Of a stretch of 64,000 nt of DNA, positions 38,885 to 46,804 are shown in pieces (within the stretch, counting starts at the first letter, position 1; each line of letters begins with the position of its first letter). The position numbers and the translations under genes were made by a program. The notes under the pieces are model-generated. The model did no database searches, had not been told where the DNA came from, and saw nothing but the letters and a program-made list of their open reading frames with translations. This DNA is from Streptomyces sp. NBC_01428 (lineage in GTDB: Bacteria > Actinomycetota > Actinomycetes > Streptomycetales > Streptomycetaceae): contig NZ_CP109499.1 of assembly GCF_036231965.1 (NCBI RefSeq), positions 2,542,001 to 2,606,000 on the forward strand. Direction: 5' to 3'.

Positions 38885-39286
38885 GAGGTGCGGCCTCCTC
38901 GGGCGGGGGCGACGCTGCGGCTGCCCTCCGAAGTTATCACTCATCCGTGACTGTCGTCACGAGTGCGCGATAGGGCGCTCCGCGTGTGTCCTCGCCGGGG
39001 CCGCGCCGCGAGGGGGAGCCGGGGCCCGGGAGTCCTGGAGGGGCGGGAGAACCGTCGGCCCGCCCGTCACGGCGTCACGGATCTTCGATAGCCGTGTAAC
39101 GGCGGGAGCACACGCGGGAGGGGGACCGTTCCTCTGGGTACAGAGCCCCGTATCGGACCGAACGTCCCGAAAGGAGCCCCGGACGGCCCGGGGACACAGC
39201 GGCAGATGTCCGGAGAAAGCCCGCCGAGCACGTTTGCCCGACAGAGTCGTACCATTCCTAAGGTTGAAAGCAGGACAGCCTGCTCC
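38885..39286. other. Divergent intergenic region with operator and ATPase promoter
   Basis: About 400 bases with no credible gene. The left end holds the second cluster operator (38933-38972). The right end is less GC-rich (39240-39285) and probably carries the promoter of the RsbW-like gene. Nothing recognisable lies between. Confidence 0.5.
38933..38972. promoter_or_regulatory. Candidate cluster operator, copy 2 (before enoyl-CoA hydratase)
   Basis: GTTATC at 38933, core TGACTGTCGTCA at 38948-38959 and GATA at 38969-38972. Here the dyad is longer: CGTGAC/GTCACG around TGTC, with CACTC/GAGTG as outer arms. Spacing and sequence match copy 1 at 33025-33062. It lies about 50-90 bp before the start codon. 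Confidence 0.65.
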
Positions 39287-39739
39287 ATGAACGGACCCGC
39301 CTTGCACGACACCCCCGCCCCCGCCTCCTGGCGTATCGCGCTGCCGCACTCCGTCGCGGCCGTGCCCGTCGCCCGTGCGCTGGTCCGTACCGCTCTCGCC
39401 GAGCTGGAGCACGCGGCCGACAGCGACACCGCCGAGCTGCTCACCGCGGAACTGGTCGCGAACGCCGTGGAGCACACCGCGGGCGACGGGCCGATAGAGC
39501 TGGTCGTGGAACTGCTGCCGACCGGCTGCCAGGTCGAGGTGCACGACCCCGACCCGGCGCCGCCGGGCGACCTCACGGTTCCGCACCCGGCCGAGCCCGA
39601 CCCCTGGCAGGAGCACGGGCGCGGTCTGCTGCTGATCCGCACCCTCAGCTCGTCCTGCGGGCACCGCCCCACCGACTCCGGCAAGGCGGTCTGGTTCAGA
39701 CTGCCTGTGGTTCCCGCTCAGCGGCGTCCGCTGCGCTGA
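39287..39739 (+). CDS. RsbW-like ATP-binding regulatory protein
   Basis: 150 residues with a histidine-kinase-type ATPase domain only. The N box reads LLTAELVANAVEHTAG, and a Gly-rich lid follows at EHGRGLLLIRTLSS. Streptomyces has many such single-domain RsbW/SpoIIAB relatives, which act as anti-sigma factors or serine kinases. The partner is not in the window. The start is uncertain: ATG 39287 begins the conserved body, with AGGA 11-12 nt upstream, while the frame is open from 39206. Its last 44 bp overlap the end of the convergent permease gene. Confidence 0.78.
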   Translation: MNGPALHDTPAPASWRIALPHSVAAVPVARALVRTALAELEHAADSDTAELLTAELVANAVEHTAGDGPIELVVELLPTGCQVEVHDPDPAPPGDLTVPHPAEPDPWQEHGRGLLLIRTLSSSCGHRPTDSGKAVWFRLPVVPAQRRPLR

Positions 39740-41150
39740 CGGCGATGTCGGCCCCGGTACGGGCCAGCCGGGAGTTGCGGCGCCCGTAGACGAGGTACAC
39801 CAGCAGTCCGGCCGCGAGGAACCCGGCGAACTGGAGCCAGGTCGTCCAGCCGGTCTCGTACATCAGGTAGAGGCAGAAACCCACGCCGAGGACCGGCACC
39901 ACGGGGTAGAGCGGCACCCGGAAGGTGCGGGCGAGGCCCGGCTCGCGGCGGCGCAGCGCGATCACCGCGATGTTGACGGCCACCATGACGGCGAGGGTGC
40001 CGATGGTGCACAGGTTGACCACGGAGTCCAGCGACGCGAAGGCCGCGGGGAGCGCGAAGACGAGCGCGACGATCAGCGTGCCGGCGACCGGCGTCGACGT
40101 CTTCGGGGAGACCTTCTCGAAGACGCGCGGGACCAGGCCGTCGCGGGACATCGACATCAGGATGCGGGTCTGGCCGTACATCACGGCGAGCACCACGGAG
40201 GCGATGGCGACGACCGCGCCGAAGGCGATCACTCCGCCGCCGACGGTGGATCCGGTGACCTCGTTGACGACGTAGGACAGAGCGGCGGGGCGGCTGCCGA
40301 CCTTGTCCCCGCCGATGGCGCCGATCGCGGCGAGGGCCACGGCGCAGTACAGCACCGTGACCACGCCGATGCAGACCAGGATGGCGATGGGGATGTTGCG
40401 GCGGGGGTTCTTGGCCTCCTCGCCGGCGGTGGTGATCGCGTCGAAGCCGATGTACGAGAAGAAGGCGGCCGTGGTGCCGGCGCCGATGCCGCCGAGTCCG
40501 GCGGGCGAGAACGGCGTGAGGTTGCCGTCCTTGAAGGCGCTGAACCCGATCGCGCAGAACAGCACGAGCACGACGAGCTTCAGCACGGCCATGGCGGCGG
40601 TCGCGCGGGCACTCTCGCGGACACCGCGGACCAGCAGGACCGAGGCGAGCGCGATCACGACGACCGCGGGGAGGTTGATGATCCCGCCGTCGGACGGGCC
40701 CGCGGAGAGCATGGCGGGGAGGTGCAGGCCGGTGAGGCTGACGAGCAGCTCGTTGACGTACTGGCTCCAGCCGACCGCGACGGCCGACACGGAGACGCCG
40801 TACTCCAGCAGCAGGCACCAGCCGACCAGGAAGGCCGTGCTCTCGCCGAGTCCGGCGTAGGCGAAGGAGTACGAGGATCCGGAGACCGGGATGGCGCCGC
40901 CCAGCTCCGCGAAGGCGAAGGCGGTGAAGACGCAGGTGATCGCGGCGAGGATGAAGGAGACGACCACGGCGGGTCCGGCCTGGGCGACCGAGTCGGAGAG
41001 TCCGACGAAGATGCCGGTGCCGACGATGGCGCCGACGCCGAAGCAGATGAGCTGGAAGAGACCCATCGTGCGCTTGAGTCCGTTGCCTTCGAGGTCGGCG
41101 CCGGACTCGGCTATCAGGTGAGCGGGGGACTTGATGCGGGGAGCGGGCAT
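39696..41150 (-). CDS. APC-family amino acid permease of the arginine deiminase group
   Basis: 484 residues, about twelve membrane segments. Helix 1 carries GVGAIVGTGIFVGL, and the loop after helix 6 GFDAITTAGEEAKNPRRNIP, as in cationic amino acid transporters. It is related to the permease at 4829-6367 but shorter at the C-terminus. Lying after the ornithine carbamoyltransferase gene in the same direction, it probably moves arginine or ornithine for the deiminase pathway. The frame is open to 42632 through a run-on, but the ATG at 41150 starts the usual N-terminus; its SD is weak. The stop overlaps the RsbW-like gene on the opposite strand by 44 bp. Confidence 0.87.
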   Translation of the reverse strand: MPAPRIKSPAHLIAESGADLEGNGLKRTMGLFQLICFGVGAIVGTGIFVGLSDSVAQAGPAVVVSFILAAITCVFTAFAFAELGGAIPVSGSSYSFAYAGLGESTAFLVGWCLLLEYGVSVSAVAVGWSQYVNELLVSLTGLHLPAMLSAGPSDGGIINLPAVVVIALASVLLVRGVRESARATAAMAVLKLVVLVLFCAIGFSAFKDGNLTPFSPAGLGGIGAGTTAAFFSYIGFDAITTAGEEAKNPRRNIPIAILVCIGVVTVLYCAVALAAIGAIGGDKVGSRPAALSYVVNEVTGSTVGGGVIAFGAVVAIASVVLAVMYGQTRILMSMSRDGLVPRVFEKVSPKTSTPVAGTLIVALVFALPAAFASLDSVVNLCTIGTLAVMVAVNIAVIALRRREPGLARTFRVPLYPVVPVLGVGFCLYLMYETGWTTWLQFAGFLAAGLLVYLVYGRRNSRLARTGADIAVSAADAAEREPQAV

Positions 41151-41254
41151 GCGGGGTGGTGCTCGTTTCTGGTGGTGCGGTGCGACGGGGTGGGTCGCGC
41201 GGCAGGCCTCGGAGGGGATGATTCCAAGGCCCGACGGACATCGTACGGACGATT

Positions 41255-42262
41255 TCAAGCCAGAGTGGCGACCAGGATCGCCTTGATGGTGTGCAGCCGG
41301 TTCTCCGCCTGGTCGAAGACGACGGAGTGCGCGGACTCGAACACCTCGTCGGTGACCTCCAGCGAGTCGAGGCCGTAGGCCGCGTGGATCTCGCGGCCGA
41401 TCGTCGTGCCGAGGTCGTGGTAGGCCGGGAGGCAGTGCAGGAACCTGACGTCGGGGTTGCCGGTCAGGCGCAGCACGTCCATGGTCACGGCGTACGGGGA
41501 CAGGGCGCCGATGCGCTCCGCCCACACCTCCTTGGGCTCCCCCATGGACACCCAGACGTCGGTGGCGACGAAGTCGGCGCCGCGGACTCCGTCGGCCAGG
41601 TCCTCGGTGAGGGTGACGCGGGCGCCGCTCTTGTCGGCCAGCTCGCGGGCCCGCGCGACGATCTCGTCGGCGGGCCAGTAGGCGCGCGGGGCGACGATGC
41701 GGACGTCCATGCCGAGCAGCGCGCCGGTGACGAGGTAGGAGTTGCCCATGTTGAAGCGGGCGTCGCCGAGGTAGGCGAAGGCGGTCTCGCCGAGCGGCTT
41801 GGCACCGTGCTCGCCCATGGTGAGGACGTCGGCCAGCATCTGGGTGGGGTGCCAGTCGTCGGTGAGGCCGTTGTAGACGGGCACGCCCGCGTGGGCGGCC
41901 AGCTCCTCGACGGAGGCCTGGCTGTCGCCCCGGTACTCGATGGCGTCGAACATCCGGCCCAACACGCGCGCGGTGTCCTTCACGGACTCCTTGTGGCCGA
42001 TCTGCGATCCGGAGGGGTCCAGGTACGTCGTCGAGGCGCCCTGGTCCGCCGCGGCGACCTCGAAGGCACAGCGCGTACGGGTGGAGGTCTTCTCGAAGAT
42101 CAGCGCGATGTTCCGCCCGGTGAGGTACCGGGGCTCCGTCCCGGCCTTCTTGGCCGCCTTGAGCCCGGCGGCCAGCTCGACCAGGCCGAGGAACTCCTCG
42201 TCGGTGAAGTCCAGCTCCTTGAGGAAGTGGCGGCCGGCGAGGGCGGTCGGGACTGTCGCCAT
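41255..42262 (-). CDS. argF: Ornithine carbamoyltransferase (catabolic context)
   Basis: 335 residues, normal length. It carries the carbamoyl-phosphate motif STRTRCAFE, the ornithine motif [10 protein letters not shown], and [20 protein letters not shown]. The enzyme interconverts ornithine plus carbamoyl phosphate and citrulline. Next to arginine deiminase and a permease it most likely runs in the catabolic direction (ArcB role), turning citrulline into ornithine and carbamoyl phosphate. It could also be the biosynthetic enzyme, since no other arg gene is in view to decide. The start ATG at 42262 is preceded by a G-rich tract (GGAGCGCCCCC). An AT-rich stretch near 42305-42345 is the likely promoter. 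Confidence 0.93.
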   Translation of the reverse strand: MATVPTALAGRHFLKELDFTDEEFLGLVELAAGLKAAKKAGTEPRYLTGRNIALIFEKTSTRTRCAFEVAAADQGASTTYLDPSGSQIGHKESVKDTARVLGRMFDAIEYRGDSQASVEELAAHAGVPVYNGLTDDWHPTQMLADVLTMGEHGAKPLGETAFAYLGDARFNMGNSYLVTGALLGMDVRIVAPRAYWPADEIVARARELADKSGARVTLTEDLADGVRGADFVATDVWVSMGEPKEVWAERIGALSPYAVTMDVLRLTGNPDVRFLHCLPAYHDLGTTIGREIHAAYGLDSLEVTDEVFESAHSVVFDQAENRLHTIKAILVATLA

Positions 42263-42728
42263 GGGGGCGCTCCAGGGATACGGGGGACGGGGGCAGGGAC
42301 GATTGGAATTCTATACGACGCTCGACATTTATATACGGCCTCGTGTTCGACTTCACGCGTCGACCTCGCCCGGACCCCCGCCACCGGCCCGAGGAGCGCC
42401 CCGGCACCTCCCACCGAGCGCCTCGGCACCGCCCCTCGCCGGCCCTCCACGCCACCTTTCGCCCACCCTCCCCGAGACCGGGGCCAGGGCCTGTCGTTTG
42501 GATCAGGCGGCGCCGAGGTGCGGTGCCTTGTCGGCTGGGCCGAGCGGGGCTGGGTGCGTGCAGCTGCAAGGCGGAGGAGGGCGACGACGCGGTGGGGGCA
42601 CCTCCCGGCCGAAGGCTGGGGGACGTCGGCAACCGACGACAACGCGGCTGGGGGTCCCCCCTGCTCGAAGAGCTTGGGGGAGGGCGTGCCCAGCCCCGCG
42701 ACCCGCCGCATGATCCGAACGACAGGCC
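42263..42728. other. argF-arcA intergenic region
   Basis: About 465 bases. The argF side has an AT-rich promoter-like stretch (42305-42345, with TATAGA and TATATA on the minus strand). The rest is largely the MITE-like element at 42486-42730. No gene is credible here. Confidence 0.6.
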
Positions 42729-42730
42729 CT
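42486..42730. mobile_element. MITE-like element at the 3' end of arcA
   Basis: About 245 bp bounded by 20-bp terminal inverted repeats: AGGGCCTGTCGTTTGGATCA at 42486-42505 and its complement at 42711-42730, with one mismatch. It codes for nothing. The inside carries C/G-rich imperfect hairpins around GAAGGCTGGGGGA and AGCTTGGGGGA, of a kind scattered through Streptomyces genomes. The right repeat reaches into the arcA stop codon, so the insertion appears to have supplied the end of that gene. A clear target duplication is not visible. Mobilisation would need a transposase elsewhere. Confidence 0.7.
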
Positions 42731-43952
42731 AGACGGGATCGCGCTCGACGGGGCAGCTCATGCAGCGCGGGCCGCCCCTGCCCCGGCCCAGCTCGCTGCC
42801 GGGGATCTCGATCACCTCGATGCCCTGTTTGCGCAGATGCGTGTTGGTCGTGGCGTTGCGTTCGTAGGCGATCACGACACCCGGCTCGACGGCGAGGACG
42901 TTGCAGCCGTCGTCCCACTGCTCCCGCTCGGCCGCATGGACGTCCTGGGTGGCGGTCAGGACCCGGATCGCGTCGAGGCCGAGCGCCGCGGCGATGGCGC
43001 GGTGCATGTGCTCCGGGGGGTGGTCGGTGACCTTCAGCTCCTTCTCCCCCACGCCGGGCTCGATGGTGTACGAGCGGAGCATGCCGAGGCCCGCGTACTG
43101 GGTGAAGGTGTCGCCGCCGACCATCGTCATCACGGTGTCGAGGTGCATGAACGCGCGCCGTTTCGGCATGTCGAGCGCCACGATGGTGGTCGCCGAGCCG
43201 GCCGCGAACAGCTTGTGCGCGAGCATCTCGACGGCTTGGGGCGTCGTGCGCTCGCTCATGCCGATGAGCACCGCGCCGTTGCCGATCACCAGGACGTCTC
43301 CGCCCTCGATCGTGGACGGGTAGTCGGCCTGCCCCTGCGACCAGAGGTTGAAGCCCTCGTCGCGGAAGAGCGGGTGGTGCCGGTAGATCGCCTCGAAGTG
43401 CACGGTCTCGCGCTGCCGGGCCGGCCAGCGCATCGCGTTGATGGAGACCCCGTCGTATATCCAGGCGGAGGTGTCCCGGGTGAAGAGGTGGTTGGGCAGC
43501 GGGCCGAGCAGGAAGTCGTCGAGGTCCATGACGTGGAAGCGCACGGAGGTGGGCTCCGGGTGGGCGTCCAGGAACTCCCGCTTGGTCATGCCGCCGACGA
43601 GGACCGAGGCCAGTTCCGGCGCGGGCAGCGTCTCGAAGGCCGCCCGGAGGTGATCGGTGGCGAGCGGGCCGTACTCCTTCTCGTCGAAGACCCGGTCGAG
43701 GACGAGCGACCGGGCCGCCGGGATCGCCAGCGTCTCGGCGAGCAGGTCTCCGAAGAGGTGGACGGCGACCCCGCGGTCGCGCAGCACGTCGGCGAACCCG
43801 TCGTGCTCGGCGCGCGCCCGGCGCACCCACAGGACGTCGTCGAAGAGGAGGGCGTCCTTGTTGCTGGGGGTGAGCCTTTTGAGCTCGAGGTCGGGCCTGT
43901 GCAGGATGACGCGGCGCAGCCGCCCGGCCTCGGAGTCGACGTGGAATCCCAT
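42729..43952 (-). CDS. arcA: Arginine deiminase
   Basis: 407 residues, the usual length. It hydrolyses arginine to citrulline and ammonia in the cytoplasm. Family segments are clear: [69 protein letters not shown] and the catalytic Cys397 in [11 protein letters not shown]. The frame opens at 43985; the ATG at 43952 with AGGA eight nt upstream begins the conserved body. It is followed by a MITE-like element, then argF and a permease, forming an arginine deiminase group. A carbamate kinase (arcC), which would complete ATP formation, is absent from the window. Confidence 0.95.
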   Translation of the reverse strand: MGFHVDSEAGRLRRVILHRPDLELKRLTPSNKDALLFDDVLWVRRARAEHDGFADVLRDRGVAVHLFGDLLAETLAIPAARSLVLDRVFDEKEYGPLATDHLRAAFETLPAPELASVLVGGMTKREFLDAHPEPTSVRFHVMDLDDFLLGPLPNHLFTRDTSAWIYDGVSINAMRWPARQRETVHFEAIYRHHPLFRDEGFNLWSQGQADYPSTIEGGDVLVIGNGAVLIGMSERTTPQAVEMLAHKLFAAGSATTIVALDMPKRRAFMHLDTVMTMVGGDTFTQYAGLGMLRSYTIEPGVGEKELKVTDHPPEHMHRAIAAALGLDAIRVLTATQDVHAAEREQWDDGCNVLAVEPGVVIAYERNATTNTHLRKQGIEVIEIPGSELGRGRGGPRCMSCPVERDPV

Positions 43953-44027
43953 GTCTCCATCCTGACCATCCGGACGCGCGTTCACCCGCGGATCGCCGTG
44001 AGCCGCGTCGCATTCATTTCGTCCTCT

Positions 44028-44057
44028 TGACGATAAGAGCGTCCCCGCTTATCGTCT
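44028..44057 (+). promoter_or_regulatory. Promoter with embedded inverted repeat before the SPFH gene
   Basis: TTGACG (44028-44033) and TATCGT (44051-44056) are spaced 17 bp, a good vegetative-type promoter for the SPFH gene. A 9-bp perfect inverted repeat GACGATAAG/CTTATCGTC (44030-44038 and 44049-44057) covers both boxes, an arrangement expected for a repressor operator. It also lies about 80 bp upstream of the divergent arcA. Confidence 0.55.
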
Positions 44058-44116
44058 CAGTGACGACAACAGGGAACGAGAGGTCGCCGGGAACGCCCGG
44101 CGCCGAGGGGGTACTC

Positions 44117-45196
44117 ATGGCCGACATCACCCGTCGCTTCGGCTGGCGCCATCTGCGCGGGGGCCCCACGGCCCACGTCCGGCACCACCGGTCGGGACAG
44201 CTGGTGCACGACGGCCCGGGCCTCAGCTTCTGGTACCGCTCGCTGACCGCGGCCCTCTCCGAGGTCCCGGTCGACGACCGCGAGCTGGCGATGACCTTCC
44301 ACGCGCGGACGTCCGACTTCCAGGACGTCGCCGTGCAGGCCACCGTCACGTACCGGATCAGCGACCCCTCCCTCGCGGCCGCCCGCCTCGACTTCTCCAT
44401 CGACCCCGACACGGGCGCGTGGCGCGGCACCCCGCTCGAACAACTGGGCTCGCTGCTGACCGAGACGGCTCAGCAGCACGCGCTGGACGTCCTCGCCCGT
44501 ACGTCGCTGGGCTCCGCGCTGGTCGACGGGGTCGCGGCGGTCCGGGAGCGGATCGCCGGGGGGCTCGCCGCGGAACCCCGGCTGCCCGCCACCGGCATCG
44601 AGGTGGTCGCCGTGCGCGTGGTGGCGCTGCGCCCCGAGCCCGAGGTGGAGCGCGCGCTGCGCACCCCGGCCCGCGAGCAGATCCAGCAGGACGCGGACAA
44701 GGCGACGTACGAACGCCGGGCGGTCGCCGTCGAGCGGGAGCGTGCCATCGCCGAGAACGAACTCGCGAGTCAGATCGAACTCGCGCGGCGCGAGGAGCAG
44801 TTGGTCGACCAGCGCGGTACGAACGCGCGCCGCGAGGCCGAGGAGCACGCGGCGGCGGACGCCGTGCGCGCCGGGGCGGAGGCCGCCCGCACGGTCCGGC
44901 TGGCCGAGGCGGAGGCCACCCGGTCGCTGCGGCTCGCCGAGGCGGAGGCGAGCCGCAAGGTGCGGCTGGCGGGGGCCGAGGCGCAGGCGGAGCGCGAGGT
45001 CGGCGCGGCCCGGGCCGAGGCGCAGGCCGCCTGGCTGCGGGTGCACGGCGAGGTGGACGTCACCACGCTGCACGCCCTCACCGGGACCCGGCTCGCGGAG
45101 AACCTGCCGCGCATCGAGAGCGTCACGGTGTCGCCCGACGTGCTGACCGGGCTGCTCGCCAAGCTGGGCAACGCAGCCGGCGGAGAGCAGGCGTGA
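44117..45196 (+). CDS. SPFH/band-7 domain protein
   Basis: 359 residues. Residues about 20-190 form an SPFH/band-7 domain (VPVDDRELAMTFHARTSDFQ, VAVQATVTYRISDPSLAAAR, LLTETAQQHALDVLARTSL, TGIEVVAVRVVALRPEPEVE). Residues about 195-310 are a charged Ala/Glu/Arg coiled coil with repeated EAEA-type turns. No membrane segment is obvious, so it is probably a cytoplasmic or peripheral oligomeric scaffold. The ATG at 44117 has GAGGGGG six nt upstream. Its stop overlaps the start of the NAD-kinase-like gene (GTGA), so the two proteins should be made together and probably interact. Confidence 0.88.
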   Translation: MADITRRFGWRHLRGGPTAHVRHHRSGQLVHDGPGLSFWYRSLTAALSEVPVDDRELAMTFHARTSDFQDVAVQATVTYRISDPSLAAARLDFSIDPDTGAWRGTPLEQLGSLLTETAQQHALDVLARTSLGSALVDGVAAVRERIAGGLAAEPRLPATGIEVVAVRVVALRPEPEVERALRTPAREQIQQDADKATYERRAVAVERERAIAENELASQIELARREEQLVDQRGTNARREAEEHAAADAVRAGAEAARTVRLAEAEATRSLRLAEAEASRKVRLAGAEAQAEREVGAARAEAQAAWLRVHGEVDVTTLHALTGTRLAENLPRIESVTVSPDVLTGLLAKLGNAAGGEQA

Positions 45197-46086
45197 GCCT
45201 CGCTCCCCGGGTCGTCCTCGTCCACCGCACCAGCGAGTACGAGGAGTTGGTGGCCCGGCACGGTACGCACGGGCAGGCCGCGTTCTTCCTGTCCTCGCGC
45301 GGCCGGGACATCGCGGAGGTCGCCGAACGGCACCGGCGGGCCCGTGCGGCGCTCGCCGAGGTGGTCGCCGCCGTGCCGCTGACCTGGCGTCAGGCACGGG
45401 TGGAGCGGGCCGATCTGGACCGGTTCCTGTTCGCGCCGGAGGACGTCGTGGTCGTCGTCGGGCAGGACGGACTGGTCGCGAACGTGGCCAAGTACCTGGC
45501 GGGCCAGCCGGTCGTGGGGATCGACGCCGACCCGGGGCGCAATCCGGGCGTGCTGGTGCGGCACCGTCCCGGGAACGTCAAGGCGCTGCTCGGCTCCGCG
45601 TTCACGGGGGCGGCGGACGAACTGACCATGGTCGAGGCGGTCGCCGACGACACGCAGCGGCTGGTCGCCCTCAACGAGATCTACCTGGGATCCGCGGGCC
45701 ACCAGACGGCCCGCTATCGGCTGGGGCTCGACGAGTACGGGGGTGCCGTCGAGCCCCAGGCCTCCAGCGGGGTGCTGGTGGGGACCGGGACCGGTGCGAG
45801 CGGGTGGCTCCGGTCGGTGTGGCAGGAGCGGGGCGGGGGGCCCGCGCTGCCCGGCCCGACCGACCGGCGGCTGCTGTGGTTCGTCCGCGAGGCGTGGCCC
45901 TCGCCGGCCACCGGTACGTCGCTGGTGGCCGGTGAGTTGGGTGCCGACGGGCGGCTGTGTCTCACCGTCGAGTCGGACCGGCTCATCGTGTTCGGGGACG
46001 GGATGGAGGGGGATGCGGTGGAACTGACGTGGGGGCAGACCGTGCGGGTGGGGGTGGCCGGGGTTCGGCTCCGGCTGGTCGGCTGA
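45193..46086 (+). CDS. Degenerate NAD-kinase-like protein coupled to the SPFH gene
   Basis: 297 residues with the overall plan of ATP-NAD kinase. The GGDG motif is replaced by GQDG (residues 90-93, after VVVVV). The ALNE motif is kept (159-162), and the later TPTGST-like turn appears as GTGTGASGW (197-205). GGDG takes part in catalysis in NAD kinases, so this may be a weak kinase, a diphosphate-binding sensor or a lipid/diacylglycerol-kinase-like relative. The GTG start sits in a GTGA overlap with the SPFH gene. Its function is not known; the coupling suggests a nucleotide-responsive partner of the SPFH scaffold. Confidence 0.75.
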   Translation: MSLAPRVVLVHRTSEYEELVARHGTHGQAAFFLSSRGRDIAEVAERHRRARAALAEVVAAVPLTWRQARVERADLDRFLFAPEDVVVVVGQDGLVANVAKYLAGQPVVGIDADPGRNPGVLVRHRPGNVKALLGSAFTGAADELTMVEAVADDTQRLVALNEIYLGSAGHQTARYRLGLDEYGGAVEPQASSGVLVGTGTGASGWLRSVWQERGGGPALPGPTDRRLLWFVREAWPSPATGTSLVAGELGADGRLCLTVESDRLIVFGDGMEGDAVELTWGQTVRVGVAGVRLRLVG

Positions 46087-46804
46087 CCGGGCCTGGCGGC
46101 CCTCCCCGCCCCACCTTCACCGAACCCCGCCGGGCCCCTTCGCCCCTTGGCGGGGGCGCCGCCGTTTCCGGCTCCCCGCCGGTGGGGGCCGACCGCGCAG
46201 TTCCCCGCGCCCCTGGACGGCCACCCGCATCGCAGGCGCGGCCCCCTCCAGCCGGCCGCCCCGGCCCGTGGCCGACTGACCGCCGGTGGGGGCTGATCGC
46301 GCCGTTCCCCGCGCCCCTGGGCTACGCACCCCCGTTGCACGTGCAGCGGACTCCCGCCCGCGCCCGGGCCCGTGGTCGGCTGACCGCCGGTGGGGGCTGG
46401 CCGCGCAGTTCCCCGCGCCCCCAGACGGCCTACGGCCGCCCCGGGCACCACCGACGCCACCCCCAGGGGCGCGGGGAACCGGCCCGCCAGTCGACGACTG
46501 CCGGCGGCCCGTTCAGGGGCGCGGGGAACTGCGCGAGCAACCCCCACCAGCCCGCCACTCGGCCACTACCGGCAGCCCGTCCAGGGGCGCGGGGAACTGC
46601 GCGAGCAACCCCCACCAGCCCGCCACTCGGCCACTACCGGCAGCCCGTCCAGGGGCGCGGGGAACTGCGCGAGCAACCCCCACCAGCCCGCCACTCGGCC
46701 ACTACCGGCAGCCCGTCCAGGGGCGCGGGGAACTGCGCGCGCAACCCCCACCGGCCGGCAGCCGGGGCACCGGGCCCGTGGGGGTGGGCGAGGAGGGGTG
46801 CCCG
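46087..46804. other. Repeat-filled gap between convergent genes
   Basis: About 720 bases with no gene. The left half holds three copies of CGCGCAGTTCCCCGCGCCCC-type words (46181-46216, 46285-46320, 46389-46422). The right half holds the same word inverted, embedded in 68-bp tandem units. Long frames through it are artefacts of the repeat composition. Confidence 0.8.
46516..46770. repeat. 68-bp tandem repeats with Streptomyces-type GGGGCGCGGGGAACTGCGCG word
   Basis: Three 68-bp units (46516-46583, 46584-46651, 46652-46719) appear identical. A fourth begins at 46720 and diverges after about 35 bp. Each begins GGGGCGCGGGGAACTGCGCG. Near-perfect identity of three copies implies recent duplication or slippage. 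The inverted copies to the left could pair with them into long hairpins, ending both convergent transcripts. Confidence 0.85.

Noticed and set aside
42263-42350. ArgR box upstream of argF
   Set aside because: The AT-rich stretch does not show the 18-bp ARG-box symmetry well enough.
46516-46770. Regular tandem repeat considered as a CRISPR array
   Set aside because: Units are 68 bp and identical throughout with no unique spacers, and no cas genes are near.
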